A stretch of DNA of 19,247 nt from positions 1-19,247 of the forward strand of contig CABUTP010000006.1 in NCBI GenBank assembly GCA_902494545.1, written 5' to 3'. Of this stretch, positions 10,691 to 19,246 are shown piece after piece; within the stretch, counting starts at the first letter, position 1, and each line of letters starts with the position of its first letter. This DNA comes from an uncultured Collinsella sp. Its GTDB lineage: Bacteria > Actinomycetota > Coriobacteriia > Coriobacteriales > Coriobacteriaceae. Made by a program: the position numbers and the translations under genes. The notes below the pieces were generated by a model, which saw nothing but the letters and a program-made list of their open reading frames with translations, did no database searches and was not told the origin of the DNA.

Positions 10691-13561
10691 TCACGCTCCC
10701 TGTGCGGCGAGCGCCGCGGTCAGGACGATGCCGGCAATCTTGGCCGCCTTGACGTCGTGTTTGTCGTAATCCTCCAGGGCCACCGAGATGGCAACCGTGG
10801 GTGAATCGTAAGGTGCAAAGCCAACAAACATAGAGTTGACGTTGGTGCCGCCGGTCTCGGCCGAACCGGTCTTGCCGGCAACCTTGACGCCCGGAATCTG
10901 GGCATCGGTGCCGGTACCGGACTGGACGACGGCGAGCATGGCCTGCTTGACCTGATCGGCCGTGGCAGAGCTGACAGCCTGGCCCAGCGAGCGGGACTGC
11001 GTGGTCTTAACCACGGTTCCGTCCGGGGCGAGTATCTGGGACACAAAGAACGGGTCCATGACCACGCCGCTGTTGGCGATAGCGGCAGCGATCACGCAAT
11101 TCTGCATGACGGTCGTCTGCGGGCCAGGCGTGTGGTCCATGCCGACGGGCTGGCCGGCGCCTGCCCAAGCGGTCTCCCACTCGGTCATAAGCGACGGGTC
11201 GGCCATGATGGAGGCCGCGGCGGTAAGGTCCTGACCGAGCTTTTGACCGTAGCCAAAGGCGTTGGCAAACTGTACCAGCGAGTTGGCGCCGACCTCGTTG
11301 GCCACCTGGCCAAAGACGACGTTAGACGACACGGCGAAGGCCTGCTGCAGGCTGATGGTGCCGTAGCTCTCGTTGGCATAGTTGGTGACCGGCGCGTTGC
11401 CGATGTCCATGGAGGCGGGGGCCTGGTACGTGCTGGTAAGGCTGGCGGTGCCGGTTTCGAGCGCCGCGGAGAGTGTGACGACCTTAAAGGTCGAGCCCGG
11501 GGTGTAGAGCGCGTCCATGGCGCGGTCGTACATGGAGCCGTCCTCGCCACCGCCCGACTGCATCAGGGCATCGATGTTGGTGTTGTCAAAGGTGGGTGAG
11601 CTCGCGCACGCAAGGACCGCACCGGTGCGCGGATCCATGACCACCACAGCGCCCTTAAAGCCTTTGAGCGCCTGCTCGGCAGCCGTCTGGATGCGCGAGT
11701 CGATGGTGAGCTTGGCGGTATTGCCCGGCTGTGTCTGCCCCGCGAGCGACGCGATGGCGTTGTTCCAGCTGGAGTAATCCTTGGAGCCGGTGAGTGTATC
11801 GTTCATGACGCTCTCGATGCCGGCGGTGCCGTATTGCTGGCTCACGTAGCCCACAACGTGCGCGGCCATGTTGCCGTTGGGGTAGGAACGGGCGTAGGTG
11901 CCGTCCTCCTGTTGCAGCGACTCGGCTAGTGTCACGCCGTCGGACGTGATGATGGAGCCACGCTGGATGTACTTGGAGCGGGCGATGGTGTGGTTGTTGG
12001 TCGGCATGTCCTGGTAATCCTTTGCCTTGATGACCTGGACATAGGTGAGGTTGCCGATAAGGATGGCGAACAGCGCCGTAAAGGCAAACACGGCACGAGT
12101 CAGACGGTTGGCAAGTGCCACGCGGCCGAGCACGCCGGACTCTGGCGTGTCGAGCAGGCGACGACGCATGCGAGAACCCGCGGAGTGGTTGCCGTGGCTG
12201 TAGGAAGGCACGTTGGCAAAACGCGTACCGGTCGGGGCAGCGGCGGATGCGACCTGGTCATCGGTGATGGCGGCCATGGTGCCGGTGCCGGTGAGCTCGG
12301 CTTCGCGTCCGGTTGCCTCGTCGCCGGCGCGCAGCAGCAGCGCGACGATGATAAAGCTCGCCAGCAGCGAGGAGCCGCCCTGGCTCATAAAGGGCAGGGT
12401 GACGCCGGTCAGCGGGATCAGGCGGGTTACACCGCCAACGATTAAGAATGCCTGGAAGCTGATGGCCGCCGTAAGGCCGGTCGCGCTAAAGGCGGCAAGG
12501 TCGGACTTGGCGCGGGCTGCCGTGGTGAGGCCACGCACGGCAAAAAGCATAAACAGGATGAGCACGGCGCCGCCGCCCAAAAGGCCCATTTCCTCGCCGA
12601 TGGCCGAGAAGATGAAGTCGGACTCGACGACGGGGATGTTGTTTGCCATGCCGTTGCCGATGCCGACGCCAACCAGGCCGCCGTCAGCCAGTGAGTAAAG
12701 TGACTGTACGATCTGGTAGCCCTGGCCCTGGGCATCCTTAAACGGATCGACCCAGACCTGAAAGCGCACTTGCACGTGCGACAGGAACTTGTAGGCGCCC
12801 ACGGCTCCAACGGCCAGCAGCGCAAGGCCGATGATGACGTACGAAAAGCGTCCCGTGGCAACATAGAGCATCAGCAAAAAGATGGTGTAGAACAGGACGG
12901 CCGAGCCCAGGTCGCGTTCGAAGACGACGATGAGCAGGCACACGCCCCACACGGCAAACAGCGGCAGCAGCAGGCGGAAGCGCGGAATCTTGAGGCCCAA
13001 GATCTTGCGGTTGGAGATGGAGAGCAGCTCGCGGTTCTCGGCCAGATAGCCTGCCAGGAACAAGACGATGAAGACCTTGGCGAACTCGCCGGGCTGGATG
13101 GTGAAGCCCGCGATGCGAATCCACAGCTTGGAGCCCGAGATCGTGGTGCCGATAAAGATCGGCAGCATCAGCAGGATGATGCCGATAATGCCAAAGGTGT
13201 ACTTGTAGCGCATGACCACGTCGAGGTTCTTGACCAGTGCGAGCGTTCCCACCATGAGCGCCACCGAGACAAACAAGATGATGAGCTGCGAGATGGCGAG
13301 GTCGGGGGCCAGGCGCGTCACGAATGTGATGCCGATGCCCGAGAGCACAAAGACGATGGGCAGGATGGCGGGATCGGCGCCGGGCGTCAGGATGCGTACG
13401 GCGATATGCGCCGCGGCGAAGGCGGCGAACAGGCCGATCGGCACGGCGAGCGTCTCAAAGGAAATCGTGGCACCCGCGGTGAGCACGTACATCGCATAGA
13501 GCAGGATGACGGGGAACGCCGAGGCGATGAGCAAGAGCAGTTCGGTGTTGCGGCGACTCAT
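10691..13561 (-). CDS. Fusion of RodA/FtsW (SEDS) glycosyltransferase and class B penicillin-binding protein
   Basis: One 956-residue polypeptide contains both enzymes that build septal or side-wall peptidoglycan. Residues ~1-411 are a SEDS polymerase with about ten membrane segments. It has ISGSKLWIRIAGFTIQPGEFAK, the VWVDPF...GQGYQ motif near 269-282 and the ESDFIFSAIGEEMGLLGG motif (Asp315), the last holding the Asp usually needed for activity. A polar linker follows (~412-487). A membrane anchor (~488-510) then leads to a penicillin-binding transpeptidase with STFK (Ser690 nucleophile, Lys693), SSN (745-747) and KTG (897-899). All catalytic motifs are present in both halves. I chose the ATG at 13561 because GGGAG lies just upstream and the gap to pstP is 16 bases; a start at 13687 would add a Pro/Arg-rich lead overlapping pstP. 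In mycobacteria rodA and pbpA are separate adjacent genes at this place in the cluster. Confidence 0.95.
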   Translation of the reverse strand: MSRRNTELLLLIASAFPVILLYAMYVLTAGATISFETLAVPIGLFAAFAAAHIAVRILTPGADPAILPIVFVLSGIGITFVTRLAPDLAISQLIILFVSVALMVGTLALVKNLDVVMRYKYTFGIIGIILLMLPIFIGTTISGSKLWIRIAGFTIQPGEFAKVFIVLFLAGYLAENRELLSISNRKILGLKIPRFRLLLPLFAVWGVCLLIVVFERDLGSAVLFYTIFLLMLYVATGRFSYVIIGLALLAVGAVGAYKFLSHVQVRFQVWVDPFKDAQGQGYQIVQSLYSLADGGLVGVGIGNGMANNIPVVESDFIFSAIGEEMGLLGGGAVLILFMLFAVRGLTTAARAKSDLAAFSATGLTAAISFQAFLIVGGVTRLIPLTGVTLPFMSQGGSSLLASFIIVALLLRAGDEATGREAELTGTGTMAAITDDQVASAAAPTGTRFANVPSYSHGNHSAGSRMRRRLLDTPESGVLGRVALANRLTRAVFAFTALFAILIGNLTYVQVIKAKDYQDMPTNNHTIARSKYIQRGSIITSDGVTLAESLQQEDGTYARSYPNGNMAAHVVGYVSQQYGTAGIESVMNDTLTGSKDYSSWNNAIASLAGQTQPGNTAKLTIDSRIQTAAEQALKGFKGAVVVMDPRTGAVLACASSPTFDNTNIDALMQSGGGEDGSMYDRAMDALYTPGSTFKVVTLSAALETGTASLTSTYQAPASMDIGNAPVTNYANESYGTISLQQAFAVSSNVVFGQVANEVGANSLVQFANAFGYGQKLGQDLTAAASIMADPSLMTEWETAWAGAGQPVGMDHTPGPQTTVMQNCVIAAAIANSGVVMDPFFVSQILAPDGTVVKTTQSRSLGQAVSSATADQVKQAMLAVVQSGTGTDAQIPGVKVAGKTGSAETGGTNVNSMFVGFAPYDSPTVAISVALEDYDKHDVKAAKIAGIVLTAALAAQGA

Positions 13562-13577
13562 AAGCGGCACTCCCTTT

Positions 13578-15476
13578 CTAATTCTTATCGGAGGCTTCGG
13601 CCTCGGCTGACTGTTCGGCGGTTTTCTCGGAATCTGACTCGGAGGTGGATTCCTGATTGGTGTTGTCGCGAATCGTTTGCGCGTCAATCACCTGACGGGT
13701 CTGCTCCTCGTCAATCTGATGGCGGTACTTGGAAATGGTGTCCTGCGCATCGTCGACACTCGTTTGCGGAATGCCTGCCTTCAGGCGGTTTTGCGTGTCT
13801 TCGGGCAGGTCGGACAGCTTGATGCTGGTTTCGCTTTCGAGCCAGTGGAGCTCGACCCCGAGCGTCTTGCCGGGCAGGCCGCGCCAGACGGCGACATTGC
13901 CGTGGTAGGTTCCCAAGTAATAGGAGCCGGTGACGCCCGTGTATGCCCAGATGCCTGCTATCAGCACAAAGACAAGGGCCAAGACGGTGGCGATGGTGAC
14001 ATTGCGGCGTCGGACGCGTTTTGCCTCGCGCATGACGCCGTCGTCGACCAGGTCGACGACCACCACGGTCACATTGTCGTGGCCGCCGGCGGCGAGCGCC
14101 GCGTCCACCAAGTTGTCGACACAGATCTGTGCGCTCGAGGACTGCGTAGCGATGTTCTCGATATCGCTATCGGGAATCATGCTCGAAAGACCGTCGGAGC
14201 ACAGAATCAGGCGGTCGCCTTCCTCGATGTGCAGGGTAAAGTGGTCGGCATACATAGCGGGATCCGAGCCCAGCGCGCGGGTGATGACCGAGCGGTTGGG
14301 GTGGACGCGGGCCTCGTCGGCCGTAATCTCGCCGGCATCCACGAGCTCCTCCACGTAGGAGTGGTCGCGGGTCACGCGGATGAGCGTGCCCTCGTGGAGC
14401 AGGTAGGCGCGCGAGTCGCCCACGTGGGCGATGGCGAGCGTGTCGTTTTCGATGTAGGCGCAGGTGGCCGTGCATCCCATGCCGGGTTTGCCCAGGCCGT
14501 TGAGGGCGGCCTCGATCACGGCTGCGTTGGCGGCCCCAACGGCTGCGGCCAGGCGCGCGGCGTCGGCGGACTGCGGCGCCGTCTTGGCGATGGTCTCGAC
14601 GGCGATGGAGGATGCCACCTCGCCGGCGGCGTGTCCTCCCATGCCGTCGCACACGCAAAAGAGCGGCGACTGCACCAGATAGGAGTCCTCATTGTGCGGG
14701 CGTACGCATCCGACGTCGGAGCGGGCGCCCCACATAAGCTGCGTGGTGGTGCCGGCGTCGTAGGTCGAGTCGGTCTCGATGCGCTCGTCGGTCAGCGGCT
14801 CAAAGCTCATGGTCGAGCCGGGATCTTTGAGCTTTGCCTCCACGGCGGCGACATCGATCTCGGCGGTGTCGCCGGGGGAGACGGTGTCGGCATCGTCTCC
14901 CGACTCGGCGTCGGAGACGTCCGGAAGGTTGAGATCTTCGGTTACGCGGTCGGCGGGATCGTCGTCCTGCTGCGGCTCGACAGCCGTCGGCTCGGGCGTC
15001 GCAAAGTGCGACGGCGCGGGCGTGCTCTGGGGTTGAGCGGAGGGCTCGGGAGCTGCGGCGGGCGCGGCAACGGGCTGCTCGACTTCGGCAGGCGTTGCGG
15101 ATGCGGGTGCCGCCTCGCTTGCCGGGGCGACGGGGAATACCGGCGCGGCAGGCTCGGGGGCTGCAAACACGGCAGCGCTCTCGTTAATCGCCTCGGCGAC
15201 GGGCTCGGCAAAGTGAGCCGGTGCGGGCGTTGCCTCCGGTTCCGCCGACTGCTCGGCAGCGTGCGCGCCGATGGGGGCATCGAGCTGCTCGGTATCGGCG
15301 TCCTCGTCATCGACGAGTGTCGGATATTCTTGAGTTACATGCGAAAGAGGCAGGGAGAACACCGTGTCCTCGGGCTCCACGGTCGCAGGGCGCGCCGGAG
15401 CGGCATGAGCCGGCGCAGCTGCGGGGGCAGTCGGCGTCTCGGGCATGGTTGCGGACTTGTTCTCCTCGTCGATCAT
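13578..15476 (-). CDS. pstP: PP2C-family Ser/Thr phosphatase with long disordered N-terminus
   Basis: This 632-residue membrane phosphatase should remove phosphate from the kinases and their substrates. Residues 1 to ~240 are Ala/Pro/Glu-rich and look disordered. The PP2C domain spans ~246-477, with metal-binding motifs RPHNED (259-264), DGMGGH (277-282), GDSRAY (353-358), SDGLS (427-431) and GHDNVT (465-470). A basic RVRRR stop-transfer is followed by a membrane segment (~493-514) and an outside domain beginning YYLGTYHGNVAVWRG, similar to the outside part of mycobacterial PstP. The tail is Ser/Glu/Asp-rich. In mycobacterial PstP the phosphatase is at the N-terminus, so the 240-residue extension is unusual. 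The start overlaps the fhaB stop (ATGA). Confidence 0.95.
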   Translation of the reverse strand: MIDEENKSATMPETPTAPAAAPAHAAPARPATVEPEDTVFSLPLSHVTQEYPTLVDDEDADTEQLDAPIGAHAAEQSAEPEATPAPAHFAEPVAEAINESAAVFAAPEPAAPVFPVAPASEAAPASATPAEVEQPVAAPAAAPEPSAQPQSTPAPSHFATPEPTAVEPQQDDDPADRVTEDLNLPDVSDAESGDDADTVSPGDTAEIDVAAVEAKLKDPGSTMSFEPLTDERIETDSTYDAGTTTQLMWGARSDVGCVRPHNEDSYLVQSPLFCVCDGMGGHAAGEVASSIAVETIAKTAPQSADAARLAAAVGAANAAVIEAALNGLGKPGMGCTATCAYIENDTLAIAHVGDSRAYLLHEGTLIRVTRDHSYVEELVDAGEITADEARVHPNRSVITRALGSDPAMYADHFTLHIEEGDRLILCSDGLSSMIPDSDIENIATQSSSAQICVDNLVDAALAAGGHDNVTVVVVDLVDDGVMREAKRVRRRNVTIATVLALVFVLIAGIWAYTGVTGSYYLGTYHGNVAVWRGLPGKTLGVELHWLESETSIKLSDLPEDTQNRLKAGIPQTSVDDAQDTISKYRHQIDEEQTRQVIDAQTIRDNTNQESTSESDSEKTAEQSAEAEASDKN

Positions 15477-15889
15477 CGACGGTTCACCTTCATGACCACG
15501 TCGCCAATCTGGACCTCATCACCCTCGCGCAGCGTTGCGGGCTCCACCAGCTGACGGCCGTTAACGAGCGTGCCGTTCAGCGAGTTGAGGTCTTCGATGA
15601 TGAGTGCCGGGCCCTGCAGCGAAAAGCGTGCGTGCGAGGCCGAGACAAACGGTTCGTTGATGCAGATGTCCGAGGACGGCGAGCGGCCCACGATGACGGG
15701 GCCGAGCATGTCTACATGGATGCCACGGATGCCGCGCGGACCCTTGTCCACATCGATCGTCCAGATAGCGGAGTCGCGGCGCTGGCCGCGTACGAGTCCC
15801 ACGCCGGTTTTCATGACGGCGAACAGGAAGATGTAGAGCAGGGCGACCAGGACGATGCGGCCTGCAAAAAGGACGATATCGATGTTCAT
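15473..15889 (-). CDS. fhaB: FhaB: membrane-anchored FHA-domain protein
   Basis: This 138-residue protein has one N-terminal membrane segment (about 5-27), a short basic stretch and a forkhead-associated domain (~66-135). The FHA phosphothreonine-binding residues are present: GRS (68-70), SASH (83-86) and NSLNGT (102-107). Its homologue in mycobacteria (FhaB/FipA) binds phosphorylated partners of the PknA/PknB pathway at the division site and growing poles. It is 6 bases after fhaA and overlaps the pstP start by 4 bases, so the three are coupled. Confidence 0.94.
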   Translation of the reverse strand: MNIDIVLFAGRIVLVALLYIFLFAVMKTGVGLVRGQRRDSAIWTIDVDKGPRGIRGIHVDMLGPVIVGRSPSSDICINEPFVSASHARFSLQGPALIIEDLNSLNGTLVNGRQLVEPATLREGDEVQIGDVVMKVNRR

Positions 15890-15895
15890 AAGCGA

Positions 15896-16906
15896 CTATC
15901 CCCTAAATTCAAAGGTGCTCAGGCCAAACGTCAGCAGGTCGCCGTTGCGCAGCGGGCAGCGCGTGATGCGGCGGTTGTTGACGAGCGTGCCGTTGGTGGA
16001 ATTGAGGTCCTCGATCGACCAGTCCGAACCGGTAAAGGTGAGTTGGGCGTGACGACGCGACACGTTGGGGTCGCGCAGGGCGATGTCCGAAACCGAACGC
16101 TCGCGACCGATGGTCACCTGCGCGGAAGTGATGCTGTGGCTCTCGCCGCTCACGACGTCGACGAGCTGGGCGAGTGGGCGCTGCGGGGCGCGGGTGCTCG
16201 CCATGTTGGAGGCAATACCGGCCGCGGCGCCAAGGCCCACGGCGGCGCCGGTCGCGGCGGCTCCGCCCATGCCGGCGAGGGCGTCACGAGAGACGGTCTG
16301 CGGCACGGGGATGGGCGCGGCGGCGGGGTCGGGGACGCTGGGCGCAAAGGGATCGGCCACGGCGAGCGGGTCGGGAGCGGCGGCACGGGGCGACGGCTGC
16401 TGGGGCATGGCGGCGGGGTGCTGTTGCTGCGGAGCGGCGAATTGCTGCTTGCCGGCGCGGGGAGCGCTGGCGGCGCGGCTTGCGGCCGAGTTGTTCTGGC
16501 CCAGGCCATTCTGGTAGGCGCGCTCTTCCTCGTACAGACGACCGAGCGTGGGGGCATCGACGTTCTCGGCAAAGACCGAGAACTTACCGGCACGCAGCTG
16601 CGGGTCGATCATAAAGCGAACGAGGGGTTCGCCGACAAACACATAGCGGCGCTTTTCGGCCTGTGCTTTCACAAACTCGCGGACTTCGCGCGAAAGCTCG
16701 GGGTAGAACGGGGCGAGCATGGGATCGTCGTCGGCGGCGATCAGGATGGTATAGAGTGCCGGCGCGGTGTTGACGCCGTTGATCACCAGAGTCTGATCCT
16801 CCATGTCGCGAGCGGCCTGCTTGGCAAGCTTCTTAAAGGAGAACGGGGCACGGGTGGCACCGAAGATGCCGGCCACGTGGTCCTCGAAGATGTTCAGGAA
16901 GTTCAC
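15896..16906 (-). CDS. fhaA: FhaA: DUF3662 + FHA-domain protein
   Basis: This 336-residue cytoplasmic adaptor of the kinase pathway has an N-terminal DUF3662 domain (~1-120; opening FLNIFEDHVAGIFGATRAPF). A low-complexity linker rich in Ala, Pro and Gln (~138-245) follows, including a Gly/Ala run near 213-233. The C-terminal FHA domain (~246-335) has GRE (267-269), SRRH (283-286) and NSTNGT (302-307). In mycobacteria FhaA binds the phosphorylated pseudokinase domain of MviN/MurJ and restrains lipid II flipping. The start is GTG, overlapping the TGA of the kinase gene as GTGA, with GGAGAG upstream. The order kinase-fhaA-fhaB-pstP is translationally coupled at two junctions. Confidence 0.94.
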   Translation of the reverse strand: MNFLNIFEDHVAGIFGATRAPFSFKKLAKQAARDMEDQTLVINGVNTAPALYTILIAADDDPMLAPFYPELSREVREFVKAQAEKRRYVFVGEPLVRFMIDPQLRAGKFSVFAENVDAPTLGRLYEEERAYQNGLGQNNSAASRAASAPRAGKQQFAAPQQQHPAAMPQQPSPRAAAPDPLAVADPFAPSVPDPAAAPIPVPQTVSRDALAGMGGAAATGAAVGLGAAAGIASNMASTRAPQRPLAQLVDVVSGESHSITSAQVTIGRERSVSDIALRDPNVSRRHAQLTFTGSDWSIEDLNSTNGTLVNNRRITRCPLRNGDLLTFGLSTFEFRG

Positions 16907-18756
16907 GAAAGATCACTCTCCGTATAGGTTCTTTGGTATCCGAGCAAATATAGGCATATCCCAACAATTATAGAGGATAGGGTTCCCGCAACCGCCGCCT
17001 TGACGACGACCGCGCCCGCAAGGCTGGCAATTTCCATATGGTGTGCAAGACAGAGCGACGCCGCGGTGCCTATTCCGCAGCCGGCGATGGCAGCGATTGC
17101 AGCCAGGTTCGAGCCCTGCTCGGCACGCTTGGCATGGGCGTTGAGCAGCAGAGATGTCAGTGCAGCTGTCGCCGCGACAAGCACGACGGCAGCCCAGAAG
17201 AGCACGTCTCCCAGTGCCGCGGCAACATTGCCGAGCCCCAGCACGCCTCTGGCGGAAAGCGCAACCGTAGCCAGGTGGCCAAAAAGCGCGCCCATTCCCG
17301 TGGCGGCCGCGGCGCTTGCCGGGCCGAGCCAAAAGGCAGCGATGCCGGCGGCGACCCCGGCGGCGAGGAGGACGTCGCCCGTTAGACAGCCAAGAGCCAC
17401 CGTGCAGGTGAGCGCAGCGCTCGCGGCGGCCTCGGTGCGACCCCAGGCGATCCACCAACCGGACATGGTGGCGGCAAAGAGCACCGCGACGGGCAGCATC
17501 GACAGGATGCCCTGCGCCTGCATAGTGGCGTTGGCCATGAGCACCAAAAAGCCCACGGCCGAGATGGCCGAGCCAATCTGCGGGGCCAGGCCGGCGGCCG
17601 CCCCAATCGCGATGGCCGCGGCAATAAGTCCGGGAAGTGCCGCGACGCCAGCCGTCTGCATGATCAAAAAGCTAAAGGCACCACACGTTAGCGCCGAGAT
17701 GGCGCGCATGGTGTAATCGCGCGCGTGGCTCCAGCGCGTGCCGGCCCAACCAAGCGCGGGGTCGACCTCGATGGTGTCGTCCTCATAGGGCAACGATTCG
17801 ATATCGTCTGCCGCGCGTTCGTCATCCGACAGCTCGCCCACCATCTGCTCCAGGCTGCGACGGCCCTCGCGCACGCTGCCCAAGCCGGCGAGCAGCTGGT
17901 CGCAAAATGCCTCGATGCTGTTGGGGCGGTCTTGCGGCATGGGGGAGAGGGCGCTCATGAGTGCAGCCTCGGCTCCCGGGGGAAAGTGCGGGATGAGCTC
18001 GCTGGGGTAGGTGGCACCGCCGATGATGCGGTCGTGCGAGTCGCCGGGCGTGGCGGCCATAAAGGGAGCGTTGCCGCACAGGCCCTCGTAGATCACACAG
18101 GCGAGGGCAAAGACATCGGCGCGCTCGTCGACTGTACCGGTCTCGATATCGAGCTGCTCGGGCGGCATGTAGCCGATGGTGCCGCCGCGCGAGCCGCCAA
18201 AGCCGCCGGCAGACGACAGCCGCGCCATGCCAAAGTCGGTGAGCTTTACATTGCCCGAGTGGTCGATGAGCACGTTGGCGGGCTTAATATCCAGGTGGAG
18301 CACGCCGTTGCTATGGGCGAAGGTGAGCGCCTGGCCCAGCGCGTCGGCAATTGCCGCGGCCTCGTCAAAGGTGAGCGAATGGCCGTCCACGCGATGCAAA
18401 AACTCGGCTAGGGACATGCCGTCGACATATTCCATGACCAGGTAGGCATAGGCGGTATCGTGCGTAAAGTCGATAACCTGCACGATATTGGGATGTTGAA
18501 GCATGGCGGCGGTGTGCGCCTCGCGCAGGACATCCATGATGTCGCTGGCGGGCATGCCGGCGCCGTTGATAAGGGGGATGCGCTTAATGGCGACGCGACG
18601 GCGCAGGTGCGTGTCGCGGCAAATCTCGATGGAGCCAAAACCGCCGGTCGCGAGCGTCTCGAGCGGCTGGAACCGCTTGAGCAGCTCGCGAGAGCTGGTG
18701 CCCTCCAAGGGAACGTCCGGCGAGAACCGGGCGGTATGTTGCGAGAAAAGCGGCAT
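16903..18756 (-). CDS. Ser/Thr protein kinase with multi-pass membrane C-terminus
   Basis: This 617-residue protein joins a cytoplasmic kinase domain (~29-290) to a membrane domain (~350-612) that is almost entirely hydrophobic, Ala/Gly-rich, and long enough for about ten passes. Kinase motifs are LATGGFGSIEI, VAIKRI (Lys58), HLDIKPANVL (154-163), DFGMA (174-178) and MPPEQL. The catalytic loop has Leu where most kinases have Arg (HLD, not HRD); the catalytic Asp is kept. An acidic linker (LSDDERAADDIESLPYEDD) separates the two parts. I chose the ATG at 18756, with GAGGG 6 bases upstream, over the TTG at 18762. It is the first gene of the cluster. It holds the place of a second kinase (pknA in mycobacteria), but the membrane domain is unlike PknA and I do not recognise it. 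Confidence 0.92.
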   Translation of the reverse strand: MPLFSQHTARFSPDVPLEGTSSRELLKRFQPLETLATGGFGSIEICRDTHLRRRVAIKRIPLINGAGMPASDIMDVLREAHTAAMLQHPNIVQVIDFTHDTAYAYLVMEYVDGMSLAEFLHRVDGHSLTFDEAAAIADALGQALTFAHSNGVLHLDIKPANVLIDHSGNVKLTDFGMARLSSAGGFGGSRGGTIGYMPPEQLDIETGTVDERADVFALACVIYEGLCGNAPFMAATPGDSHDRIIGGATYPSELIPHFPPGAEAALMSALSPMPQDRPNSIEAFCDQLLAGLGSVREGRRSLEQMVGELSDDERAADDIESLPYEDDTIEVDPALGWAGTRWSHARDYTMRAISALTCGAFSFLIMQTAGVAALPGLIAAAIAIGAAAGLAPQIGSAISAVGFLVLMANATMQAQGILSMLPVAVLFAATMSGWWIAWGRTEAAASAALTCTVALGCLTGDVLLAAGVAAGIAAFWLGPASAAAATGMGALFGHLATVALSARGVLGLGNVAAALGDVLFWAAVVLVAATAALTSLLLNAHAKRAEQGSNLAAIAAIAGCGIGTAASLCLAHHMEIASLAGAVVVKAAVAGTLSSIIVGICLYLLGYQRTYTESDLS

Positions 18757-18836
18757 GGCCAACCCTCGTGCGTTTAAAGTTCGTTTGCGAGCGGCAGGCG
18801 CGGAGCCGAGCCGTTCGCGGTGGCATAGATGCTGCT

Positions 18837-18864
18837 AGTTTAGCACGCTCGGGCGCATGGTGAA
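18837..18864 (-). promoter_or_regulatory. Candidate promoter of the kinase/wall operon
   Basis: On the minus strand, TTCACC (18864-18859) and TAAACT (18842-18837) are spaced by 16 bases and resemble -35 and -10 boxes. They lie 81 bases upstream of the kinase ATG. The -35 is a weak match. Confidence 0.4.
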
Positions 18865-18898
18865 GGTAGCGGGGCGAGGCGGCCTGTCTGACTTGGCC

Positions 18899-19246
18899 TT
18901 AGCGCTTCTTCTTGTTCTTCTTCTGCTTGCGTTGCTTGCCCTTGGTCTCCTGGGGCTGGTCGCCCTGCTTGGCCTCGGCAGCGGCCTTCTCAGCCTTCAT
19001 CTTCTTGCGTTTGGTCTCGATGCGCAGCTTTTTGTTGATGCGCGCCTTGAGGAAGGAGCCAAACTGCTCGGCATCACCACGTACAAAGGTGTCCTTAGGG
19101 ATCGTCACGCCCTGGTCGGCGAACATGGCCACAAAGATGCGCTCGCCGTCGAGCACGTGGTCGAGCTTCTCAAACGGGAAAAACTGCGACTTGCCGCTCT
19201 TGCCCCAAACCATCAGGCCGTCCTCGTTGGCGGCGACGCGGCGATA
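18899..19246 (-). CDS. YcxB-like protein, C-terminal part (5' end outside window)
   Basis: The frame is open to the right edge of the window, so only the last ~115 residues are present and the ATG at 19213 is likely internal. The visible start YRRVAANEDGLMVWGKSGKS, then FFPFEKLDHVLDGERIFVAMF, IPKDTFV and FGSFLKARINKKL, matches the C-terminal domain of YcxB-like proteins, whose missing N-terminal part usually has two membrane segments. The domain ends in a ~40-residue tail made mostly of Lys, Glu, Gln and Ala, ending KQKKNKKKR, which may bind nucleic acid or acidic lipid. Function is unknown. It is on the same strand as the wall cluster, but a 142-base gap with a candidate promoter separates them. 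Confidence 0.7.
   Translation of the reverse strand, partial: YRRVAANEDGLMVWGKSGKSQFFPFEKLDHVLDGERIFVAMFADQGVTIPKDTFVRGDAEQFGSFLKARINKKLRIETKRKKMKAEKAAAEAKQGDQPQETKGKQRKQKKNKKKR

Noticed and set aside
13562..13687. Upstream start for the SEDS-PBP fusion at 13687
   Set aside because: It would add a Pro/Arg-rich 42-residue lead overlapping the pstP 3' end; the ATG at 13561 has a ribosome site and directly precedes the first membrane segment.
13677..15554. 625-residue + strand frame opposite pstP
   Set aside because: Antisense shadow of the phosphatase gene; Gly/Arg/Val-rich low-complexity content without recognisable domains.
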